Below, in pieces: positions 1-5,198 of a stretch of DNA of 5,478 nucleotides; positions within the stretch are counted from its first letter, which is position 1; every line of letters begins with the position of its first letter. Origin of the DNA: Nitrospirota bacterium (lineage in GTDB: Bacteria; Nitrospirota; UBA9217); contig JAJYKN010000131.1 of NCBI GenBank assembly GCA_021788515.1, forward strand, positions 1 through 5,478, in the 5' to 3' direction. Both the position numbers and the translations under genes were made by a program. A model generated the notes under the pieces. That model was not told the DNA's origin and ran no database searches. It worked only from the letters and a program-made list of their open reading frames with translations.

Positions 1-123
1 GCATAATAAGATTAAGTCGAGGGAATGTCAATACCTTTGCAGGGTATCTCCGCACAGGGGGCAGGCGGACATCTTCTGATAGGTATGTTAGGGGAATATG
101 TCCGGCGGAAGAGGGGGATATTT

Positions 124-387
124 CTAAAGCGTCATGACCACCAGCTCGTGCCGGTTCAGCTCTTCGTAGACGGCATTCAGCTGGTCCTGGCTTTGGGCGA
201 TGAACGTCACGGTTATCGACAGGTATTTCCCGCTGCTGCTCAGTGTGGCGCTCTGAGAGAACTGGTCGGGCCCCAGATGGCTGCGGATAATGGTCATTAC
301 CGCCGAAGTAAATGCCTCTGAGTTCAGCCCCATGATCTTGATCGGGAAAGAGCAGGGGAACTTGATTGCGGAATCGTTGGTTTTCAT
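124..387 (-). CDS. ybeD: DUF493 / YbeD-family small protein
   Basis: An 87-residue protein that lines up from end to end with E. coli YbeD, also 87 residues. Both begin MKT, have FP..F..K(I/V)MG near residues 11-21, SS.(G)KY/NY..(S/I)(I)T(V/I)T in the middle, and YEEL near the C-terminus followed by VxM-x-L. YbeD-like proteins have a compact alpha/beta ferredoxin-like (ACT-like) fold; their role is poorly defined, and an older link to lipoate metabolism is weak. The open frame extends upstream to a TTG at 424-426 and an ATG at 415-417. I chose the ATG at 385-387 because the family alignment begins there and the upstream codons overlap hairpin sequence. No good Shine-Dalgarno precedes it. It lies 115 bp downstream of the dksA-like gene on the same strand, separated by a hairpin, so it may depend on read-through or on a weak promoter I cannot identify. 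Confidence 0.85.
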   Translation of the reverse strand: MKTNDSAIKFPCSFPIKIMGLNSEAFTSAVMTIIRSHLGPDQFSQSATLSSSGKYLSITVTFIAQSQDQLNAVYEELNRHELVVMTL

Positions 388-426
388 GTCTGAATCTTGA
401 TAGAAAGTAATGGTCATTGACAACAA

Positions 427-453
427 AGGGGTTAACCTGATCGGTTAACCCCT
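427..453 (-). terminator. Hairpin between dksA and ybeD, probable intrinsic terminator
   Basis: A perfect 11-bp inverted repeat (AGGGGTTAACC / GGTTAACCCCT) with a 5-nt loop. On the minus strand it is followed by TTTGTTGT, a mostly T stretch, which fits a Rho-independent terminator or attenuator about 50 bp after the dksA stop. On the plus strand the following bases are less T-rich. Each arm also contains the palindrome GGTTAACC, so an operator is an alternative. The T tract is interrupted by G, so termination may be only partial. Confidence 0.6.
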
Positions 454-502
454 CAACTTTAATTCATAGCTTGGGAGACGTAAGTATTCGGAAGTTGATT
501 TT

Positions 503-874
503 CTACCCCGCCTGCATCTTCTCTTCTTCTTCCTTCCGGGTCTTGCATTTAATGCAGAGCGTGGTTACGGGCCGCGCTTCGAGCCGCTTGATGCTGATCT
601 GGCCGCCGCAGTCTTCGCACACGCCGTAGGTGCCGCCGTCGATACGCGAAATTGCCTCGTCGATCTTTTTCAGCAGCTTTTGCTCCCGCCCGCGCAGTTT
701 GAGCAGGAAGGTATTGTCCAGCTCCGCGAGCGCCTGGGCCGTGGGATCGGGAAAGCTTTCCTTTTCCGTGCTGATCTTGCTGGTCAGTGTTTGTTCGGCT
801 TCGGCAAGAAGGTCCTGCCGCTGCTTCAGAAGCTTCTTTTTGATCGCCAACAATTTTGAGTCCGCTACCATCAT
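503..874 (-). CDS. dksA: DksA/TraR-family zinc finger transcription factor
   Basis: A 123-residue protein of the DksA family, which binds in the secondary channel of RNA polymerase and, with ppGpp, tunes initiation at rRNA and amino-acid promoters. Residues about 5-80 form the charged coiled-coil arm. A four-Cys zinc finger follows (C86-x2-C89-x17-C107-x2-C110), containing the family signature RLEARPVTTLC. The C-terminal end KMQAG resembles E. coli DksA. E. coli DksA has about 151 residues, so this is a shorter form, common outside enterics. At the coiled-coil tip the family has DxxDxA (D71 and D74 in E. coli); here FPDP is followed by TAQA, so D43 is kept but the second Asp is A46. Two adjacent ATG codons (874 and 871) are possible starts; AGAGG at 880-884 is 5 nt from the first and 8 nt from the second, so the second may be the true one. 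The gene has a good sigma-70-type promoter of its own. Confidence 0.9.
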   Translation of the reverse strand: MMVADSKLLAIKKKLLKQRQDLLAEAEQTLTSKISTEKESFPDPTAQALAELDNTFLLKLRGREQKLLKKIDEAISRIDGGTYGVCEDCGGQISIKRLEARPVTTLCIKCKTRKEEEEKMQAG

Positions 875-879
875 CGCAA

Positions 880-884
880 CCTCT
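880..884 (-). promoter_or_regulatory. Ribosome binding site of dksA
   Basis: AGAGG on the minus strand. Spacing is 5 nt to the ATG at 872-874 and 8 nt to the ATG at 869-871, which slightly favours the second ATG as the start. Confidence 0.55.
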
Positions 885-960
885 GTATGTTCTGTTTTTC
901 GGCCGGTCGTGCGCCCACGGTGCAGAAAGCTTCATGCTGCCCGGTGAAACTTAAGACGCT

Positions 961-989
961 ACTATATCAAAAAAGTGCAGACGAGTCAA
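961..989 (-). promoter_or_regulatory. Sigma-70-type promoter for dksA
   Basis: On the minus strand: TTGACT (-35, 984-989), a 17-bp spacer, then TATAGT (-10, 961-966). Each hexamer matches the consensus at five of six bases and the spacing is ideal. The predicted transcription start near 954 leaves an untranslated leader of about 80 nt before the dksA start. Confidence 0.7.
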
Positions 990-1003
990 TTGTTAAATAG
1001 CCC

Positions 1004-1015
1004 CCGCGTGCGCGG
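1004..1015. repeat. GC-rich short inverted repeat between divergent promoters
   Basis: CCGCG-TG-CGCGG, a 5-bp inverted repeat with a 2-nt centre. It ends 1 bp before the plus-strand -35 hexamer at 1017 and lies 14 bp upstream of the dksA -35. The location would suit a regulator binding site, but in GC-rich DNA a repeat this short can arise by chance. Confidence 0.25.
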
Positions 1016-1016
1016 A

Positions 1017-1046
1017 TTGACAAAAGCTGAACATTATTGTTAATAT
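1017..1046 (+). promoter_or_regulatory. Promoter for the GAF/HD-GYP gene (extended -10)
   Basis: A perfect -35 TTGACA (1017-1022), an 18-bp spacer and TAATAT (1041-1046) preceded by TGT, an extended -10 arrangement. Transcription would be expected to start about 7 nt downstream of the -10, at about 1052-1054, which is the ATG of the gene. The mRNA could therefore be leaderless. Confidence 0.55.
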
Positions 1047-1051
1047 AAACC

Positions 1052-2284
1052 ATGTTGAGTGAAAAACAGAAGCTTACTACGATCATGCGCCTGGGGGTCG
1101 AGCTTACGGAGATCAAGGACGTGGACGTGCTTTTGGAGCGAATCCTTCGCGAGGCGCGGAAGCTCGTCAATGCCGACGCCGGCTCCATCTACATTAAGGA
1201 AGGCGACAAACTCAAGTTCAGCTATACGCAGAACGAGACGCAACAAAAGAAACTTGCCCCGGGCAAGAAGCTGATCTATTCCACTTTTTCCGTTCCCATC
1301 AACAATCAATCGATCTCCGGCTACGCGGCGAATACGGGGGAAACCATGAACATTCCCGACGTGTACAAACTGAGCTCCGGCCGGCCGTTCTCCTTTAACA
1401 AATCATACGACGACCTCTCGGGGTATCGTACCCAGTCGATGCTGACCTTCCCGCTCAAGACCAACCGGGGCGACACCATTGGCGTGCTTCAGTTGATCAA
1501 TGCGAAAAACACGATGGACAAGGTTGTCCCCTTTTCAAAAAAGGACGAGCCCCTGGTCCTGCATTTTGCGAATATGGCGGCGGTTGCCATCGAACGCGCG
1601 CAGATGACCCGCGCCATGATCCTCCGGACCATCAGGATGGCGGAGCTGCGGGACCCCAAAGAAACGGGCGCCCACGTAAACCGGGTAGCCGCCTATGCCG
1701 TGGTCATCTATGAGGCGTGGGCAAGCCAGCGCAACCTTTCCCATGAAGTCATTGAAAAGAACCGGGACATCCTTCGCATGGCGGCCATGCTTCATGACGT
1801 GGGCAAGGTGGCGATCGCGGACGCGATCCTGAAGAAGCCCAGCCGACTCGACGATGCAGAGCGCGAGGTCATGAAGCAGCACACGATCATGGGTGCGCGG
1901 CTTTTTTCCGACAAATATTCGGAGTTCGACGAGGCTGCCGCAATCGTGGCGCTGAACCATCATGAGAAGTGGGACGGGACCGGCTATCCGGGCCATGTGA
2001 ATCCCCTGGACGGCAAGGTGCTGCCCGGGTACGAGAACAGCGACGGAACAGCGCGAGCCAAGAAGGGGGACGAGATCCCGGTGTTCGGGAGGCTCGTTGC
2101 TCTTGCCGACGTGTACGATGCGCTGGGCTCCCGCAGGGCCTATAAGGAACGGTGGGAGGAATCGCAGGTGCTGGACGAACTGAAGACCTGCTCGGGAACT
2201 CACTTCGACCCGGAAATGGTGGAGACGCTTCTGTCGTGCCTCGATACGGTCCGCAGCATCAGCGAGCGGTATCCGGACCATTGA
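1052..2284 (+). CDS. GAF domain plus HD-GYP cyclic-di-GMP phosphodiesterase
   Basis: A 410-residue soluble protein with no membrane segment or signal peptide. Residues about 12-182 form a GAF sensor domain (for example NADAGSIYI at 40-48 and GVLQLINAKN at 144-153). Residues about 195-400 form an HD-GYP domain, which hydrolyses cyclic-di-GMP to pGpG and/or GMP. All expected metal ligands of a trinuclear HD-GYP site appear present: E204, H208, H248-D249, H277, H303-H304 and D353, with the GYP signature HHEKWDGTGYPG at 303-314. Relative to compact HD-GYP domains there are about 8 extra residues between H208 and H248 and about 20 between the GYP motif and D353. I believe these are features of a GAF/HD-GYP subfamily rather than damage. 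The start is supported by family-like N-terminal sequence; there is no Shine-Dalgarno, consistent with the promoter position. The ligand sensed by the GAF domain is unknown. Confidence 0.93.
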   Translation: MLSEKQKLTTIMRLGVELTEIKDVDVLLERILREARKLVNADAGSIYIKEGDKLKFSYTQNETQQKKLAPGKKLIYSTFSVPINNQSISGYAANTGETMNIPDVYKLSSGRPFSFNKSYDDLSGYRTQSMLTFPLKTNRGDTIGVLQLINAKNTMDKVVPFSKKDEPLVLHFANMAAVAIERAQMTRAMILRTIRMAELRDPKETGAHVNRVAAYAVVIYEAWASQRNLSHEVIEKNRDILRMAAMLHDVGKVAIADAILKKPSRLDDAEREVMKQHTIMGARLFSDKYSEFDEAAAIVALNHHEKWDGTGYPGHVNPLDGKVLPGYENSDGTARAKKGDEIPVFGRLVALADVYDALGSRRAYKERWEESQVLDELKTCSGTHFDPEMVETLLSCLDTVRSISERYPDH

Positions 2285-2359
2285 TCCCCAAAGGATTTTT
2301 CCCCCTCTTCAAAAATAAAAACTAATGCGGCAACATCGAACCCTCACTCGCAAGACACT

Positions 2360-3037
2360 ATGAAAAAAAAGAAAACCGATCAAAAGGCTCCTGCTGACTT
2401 CAAGCATACCCCTTTCGCCGCCCTCAAAGGATTTTCGCCGAAATCAGCGACGCCGGATAAAAAAGAAATTCCGCGTCGCAAACAGGAAAAGCAGCACGAA
2501 GACGACAGCGAGCTTTTTCTTCGGGCCGTCGCAGGCTCCAGGAAGATCGATGATGACGTCTCCGTTGCAGGCAGTGTCGCTCAGAAGGAAGCGGCGGCAC
2601 CGCCGAGGCCGGATGTCGTGACCCGGGACAACGAGCTTTTCCTGGAGGCGATGAAGAAAATCGGGACAACGCTCAAGGATGTTCCTCTCCCTGATCAGGA
2701 ATCGCTCGATCCGGAGCGCAGGTCAGCGAGCAGCCGGATGCGGCAGCTGAAGCGCGGGACCATCCGCATCAGCCAGGAGCTTGATTTGCACGGCTTCCTG
2801 AAGGACGAGGCCTTGAAGCGCCTTGAGACCTTTATTGCCGGCGCCTTCAGCCGCAGCCAGCAGGCGGTCCTGGTTATTACCGGAAAGGGGCTCAATTCCC
2901 CCGAAGGGCCGGTGCTTCAGGGTGCTGTCGCAACATGGCTGCGGGAACGCGGGAAGGGCAAGGTTGCGGAATTCGCTCCGGCCCCGCGTGACCTGGGCGG
3001 GAGCGGAGCGGTGGTAGTATTTTTGAAGAAGAAATAA
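2360..3037 (+). CDS. Smr-domain protein (MutS2 C-terminal-like, putative nuclease)
   Basis: A 225-residue protein with a lysine-rich, probably disordered N-terminal half and a C-terminal Smr domain at residues about 139-224. The domain shows LDLHG at 141-145, a GKG turn (VITGKG at 172-177) and a final GGSGAVVVFLKK strand at 213-224. These are the hallmarks of Smr domains, which in MutS2 and stand-alone proteins bind or nick nucleic acids (DNA, or RNA in ribosome-rescue-type enzymes). The usual THGKG or IHGKG is ITGKG here. The N-terminal half has two copies of an ELFL motif (51-54 and 92-95), where stand-alone Smr proteins usually have one, and FKHTPFAALKGF at 14-25. It follows the HD-GYP gene by 75 bp on the same strand; a shared transcript is possible. 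There is no clear Shine-Dalgarno before the ATG, so the start is less certain than the domain. Confidence 0.88.
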   Translation: MKKKKTDQKAPADFKHTPFAALKGFSPKSATPDKKEIPRRKQEKQHEDDSELFLRAVAGSRKIDDDVSVAGSVAQKEAAAPPRPDVVTRDNELFLEAMKKIGTTLKDVPLPDQESLDPERRSASSRMRQLKRGTIRISQELDLHGFLKDEALKRLETFIAGAFSRSQQAVLVITGKGLNSPEGPVLQGAVATWLRERGKGKVAEFAPAPRDLGGSGAVVVFLKKK

Positions 3038-3252
3038 ACGATGAACCTAAAAACGACATTTGACACGGATCAAATCTGATGAGAGTCGGATAAGGTTGGA
3101 TTTTACTTCAACGAGTAGTTCATCCAAGAGGTGACTGCCATGCTTTCGAATTTATCAGCTTTTATCATGTGGTAATCCGCTTCTTCCGTGTCTCAGTGCT
3201 TTTTCTGTGATGAAATGCTTTCGATATGACAGACAGGGTGCGGAGGTTTTCG
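3038..3252. other. Gap between convergent genes, no convincing gene
   Basis: 215 bp between the stops of the Smr gene and ftsH. I see no RNA gene and no strong terminator for either flanking gene. Contents: an 18-bp stretch with ATTTGA/TCAAAT inverted arms (3058-3075), a tiny open frame with a good ribosome binding site (3140-3175), a 10-bp direct repeat ATGCTTTCGA (3140-3149 and 3215-3224), and segments resembling degenerate intergenic repeats. Confidence 0.6.
3160..3216 (-). repeat. Degenerate dispersed intergenic repeat (possible)
   Basis: Read on the minus strand, this stretch has the look of the 'ACCACAGAGACACGGAG' type sequence that recurs between genes in many environmental bacteria: CATCACAGAAAAAGCAC, then TGAGACACGGAAGAAG, then ACCACATGATAAAAG. 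A second piece at about 3055-3095 (minus strand: CATCAGATTTGATCCGTGTC) resembles the companion 'CATCCGTGTTCATCTGTGG' type sequence. The assignment is from memory of such elements; no copy exists elsewhere in this window to compare. Confidence 0.3.
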
Positions 3253-4806
3253 TTAACCCACGCCGTGATCCTGCTCTTTCTTTTCCGGAAGCCCCAGAAT
3301 CCTCCTGATTTCCTCGCCTTCGATCGTTTCCTTTTCCAAAAGCGCGGCAGCAAGCATCCTGAGCTTGTCCTGGTTGGCTCCGAGCAGCCCCTGGGTTTTC
3401 TTATAGGTATCGTCGATCAGGCGCTTCACTTCCTGATCGATCTCCCGCGCAGTGTCCTCGCTGTATTCCTTTGCGCCGGAAGGCAGCCCGATGTCGAGGA
3501 ACATCGGCCGCCGCTCTTTTTCGAAGGTGAGCGGCCCGAACTTCTCGGTCATGCCGTACTCGGTCACCATGCTGCGAGCGATGATGGCGGCACGCTGGAG
3601 ATCGTTCTGCGCGCCCGTCGACGATTCGTGAAAGATCAGCTCTTCAGCAACGCGGCCGCCGAGCATGACGCAGAGTTTGTCCAGAAGCTCGGTCCTGGTC
3701 ATCAAGTACCGGTCCTCGGTGGGGAGCTGGAGCGTATAGCCCAGGGCCGCAATGCCGCGCTGCACGATCGACACCCGGTGCACCGGGTCCGTTGTCGGCA
3801 AAAGCTCGGCCACGATGGTATGGCCGCACTCGTGGTAGGCCACGGTCTCTTTCTCCTTCTTGTTCATGACGCGCCGTTTCTTCTCCAGCCCGGCCACGAT
3901 GCGGTCGATGGCGGCCTCGAAGTCCGTCATGTCAACCTCGGTCTTGTTCTTGCGCGCGGCCAAAAGCGCGGCCTCGTTCACGATGTTCGCCAGATCTGCG
4001 CCCACGAACCCCGGTGTGCGCGCCGCAAGCACGGAGATGTCCACGTCCTTGGAAAGTTTGACGCCCCGGATGTGGACCCGTAAGATGTCCTCGCGGTCCT
4101 TGATGTTCGGCCGGTCCACGAGAACGTGCCGGTCGAAGCGGCCGGGCCGGAGCAAGGCAGGGTCGAGGATCTCGGGACGGTTCGTCGCCGCCATGATGAT
4201 GACGCCCTTCCTGGGGTCAAAGCCGTCCATTTCGGCGAGGAGCTGGTTCAGGGTTTGCTCGCGTTCCTCGTGAGCGCCGGCCATGCCTGTGCCCCGGGCG
4301 CGACCGAGGGCGTCCAGCTCGTCGATAAAAATGATGCACGGCGCCTTCTGGACGGCTTGCTGGAACAGGTCGCGGACCCGCGAGGCGCCGACGCCGACGA
4401 ACATTTCAACGAACTCCGAGCCGGACATCGAAAAGAAGGGCACCTTGGCTTCCCCGGCCACGGCCTTGGACAGGAGCGTTTTTCCCGTGCCCGGAGGGCC
4501 GACCAAGAGCACGCCCTTCGGAATGCGGCCCCCGAGCTTCGTGAACTTGTCCGGATGGCGAAGGAACTCGATGATTTCCATGAGCTCTTCCTTGGCTTCG
4601 TCCACCCCGGCCACGTCGCTAAAGGTGACCTTCACCTCGCTCTCGCCGTAGATCTTCGCGCGCGACTTGCCGAAGCTCATGAAGGTCTCTCCCGGTCCGC
4701 CCGCGCTCATCTTTCTGAACACGAAGCTCCAGATGACCATCAGCACGGCAAGGGGCAGGATCCAGGTGAGCAGGAAATCCCTGAGCCAGTTCTCCGGTTC
4801 CTTCAT
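3253..4806 (-). CDS. ftsH: ATP-dependent zinc metalloprotease FtsH, N-terminally short form
   Basis: A 517-residue FtsH, which unfolds and degrades membrane and cytoplasmic proteins. One membrane helix (about 11-30) is followed by RK, implying N-out/C-in topology with the enzyme in the cytoplasm. The AAA+ domain has Walker A GPPGTGKT (103-110), pore loop MFVGVG (135-140), Walker B IIFIDE (158-163) and the second region of homology at 207-226 with arginines R220 and R223. The M41 protease domain has the zinc motif HECGH (325-329) and third ligand D402. All key residues are intact. Typical bacterial FtsH has about 600-650 residues; the missing part is the first membrane helix and periplasmic domain, because alignment begins at the [12 protein letters not shown] segment before the second helix. 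The start is firm: AAGGAGG lies 7 nt upstream and the ATG overlaps the previous stop (ATGA). A full-length copy may exist elsewhere in the genome. No ATA Ile codon was found, unlike its upstream neighbours. Confidence 0.95.
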   Translation of the reverse strand: MKEPENWLRDFLLTWILPLAVLMVIWSFVFRKMSAGGPGETFMSFGKSRAKIYGESEVKVTFSDVAGVDEAKEELMEIIEFLRHPDKFTKLGGRIPKGVLLVGPPGTGKTLLSKAVAGEAKVPFFSMSGSEFVEMFVGVGASRVRDLFQQAVQKAPCIIFIDELDALGRARGTGMAGAHEEREQTLNQLLAEMDGFDPRKGVIIMAATNRPEILDPALLRPGRFDRHVLVDRPNIKDREDILRVHIRGVKLSKDVDISVLAARTPGFVGADLANIVNEAALLAARKNKTEVDMTDFEAAIDRIVAGLEKKRRVMNKKEKETVAYHECGHTIVAELLPTTDPVHRVSIVQRGIAALGYTLQLPTEDRYLMTRTELLDKLCVMLGGRVAEELIFHESSTGAQNDLQRAAIIARSMVTEYGMTEKFGPLTFEKERRPMFLDIGLPSGAKEYSEDTAREIDQEVKRLIDDTYKKTQGLLGANQDKLRMLAAALLEKETIEGEEIRRILGLPEKKEQDHGVG

Positions 4807-5198
4807 TTACTGACCTCCTTCATTGCCTCTCTTGTTATTGGCCTTCCAGTCACGCTTGCCTTTCCTTCTGATTTGAATATCTTTGCCTTCTCTATGAAAT
4901 CATTCATTGTATCAACCATCTCCCACAGTATCTCATCGACTCCCCTGAAATAATCATCACCCTCCTCCATGTCGTTCAGCCTTTCCCCGAGGGCTGCCAT
5001 CTTCTCTATGTAGATGTCACTGTCCGTCGGGCTGGCAGGTGCCGGGCGGAGCCGGCTGTGCAGTTTCCTTATGGCAAGCAGCTTTTCCTGCATGTCGTCG
5101 CTGCTTCTCGTGTGTGAGCCCATCCTTGTCATCACGTCCATAAAGAGGATGTAGTACACCTTCCTGTTTGTGTCCTGGAACTCCTCTACTTCGGCCAT
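4803..5198 (-). CDS. Unrecognised 131-residue protein, operon partner of ftsH
   Basis: I do not recognise a family. The protein is acidic and Met-rich, appears mostly helical (for example [15 protein letters not shown] at 36-50 and [15 protein letters not shown] at 93-107), with a Pro-rich break PAPASP at 53-58, and has no signal peptide, membrane helix or cysteine. It is likely a soluble helical or coiled-coil protein. The start is well supported by GGAGG 8 nt upstream, inside the end of the previous gene, which it overlaps by 13 bp. Its stop overlaps the ftsH start as ATGA, so its translation is probably coupled to FtsH synthesis. Codon use is unlike the left-hand genes: 8 of 10 Arg codons are AGG/AGA and 6 of 8 Ile codons are ATA. 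The tight coupling suggests it works with FtsH as adaptor, substrate or regulator; this is inference only. Confidence 0.8.
   Translation of the reverse strand: MAEVEEFQDTNRKVYYILFMDVMTRMGSHTRSSDDMQEKLLAIRKLHSRLRPAPASPTDSDIYIEKMAALGERLNDMEEGDDYFRGVDEILWEMVDTMNDFIEKAKIFKSEGKASVTGRPITREAMKEVSK
4814..4820 (-). promoter_or_regulatory. Ribosome binding site of the short ftsH
   Basis: AAGGAGG on the minus strand, a full Shine-Dalgarno match, 7 nt before the ftsH ATG and inside the last codons of the upstream gene. It makes the short FtsH start credible as a genuine start and not a mis-called internal Met. Confidence 0.85.

Noticed and set aside
66..104. Inverted repeat CGGACAT / ATGTCCG downstream of ybeD
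   Set aside because: The loop is 25 nt, the stem stops at 7 bp and there is no T tract, so neither a terminator nor a site can be supported.
25..321. A 98-codon plus-strand open frame
   Set aside because: Mostly antisense to the ybeD-like gene, which matches its family over its full length.
388..426. Upstream TTG and ATG starts for the ybeD-like gene
   Set aside because: They add 13 or 10 residues not present in the family, have no Shine-Dalgarno, and the TTG sits in the T tract of the hairpin.
1535..2281. A 248-codon minus-strand open frame opposite the HD-GYP domain
   Set aside because: It lies wholly antisense to a gene with intact catalytic motifs, shows no recognisable domain, and is expected from GC-rich third positions.
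2284..2300. ATCC/GGAT mini-hairpin followed by five T after the HD-GYP gene
   Set aside because: The stem has only 4 bp with mixed pairs, too weak to call a terminator.
3060..3073. FNR/CRP-like box TTGAC-N4-ATCAA
   Set aside because: It matches 9 of 10 fixed positions of an FNR box, but it lies between the ends of convergent genes with no promoter or gene start nearby, and inside a stretch that may be a degenerate repeat.
3041..3079. Twelve-codon frame starting MNLKTTF just after smr
   Set aside because: It is very short, has no convincing Shine-Dalgarno and sits in the suspected repeat.
3226..4953. Long plus-strand open frames (285 and 275 codons) opposite ftsH
   Set aside because: They are antisense to a fully conserved FtsH, their His/Arg/Val-rich content is typical of mirror frames, and no domain or start signal supports them.
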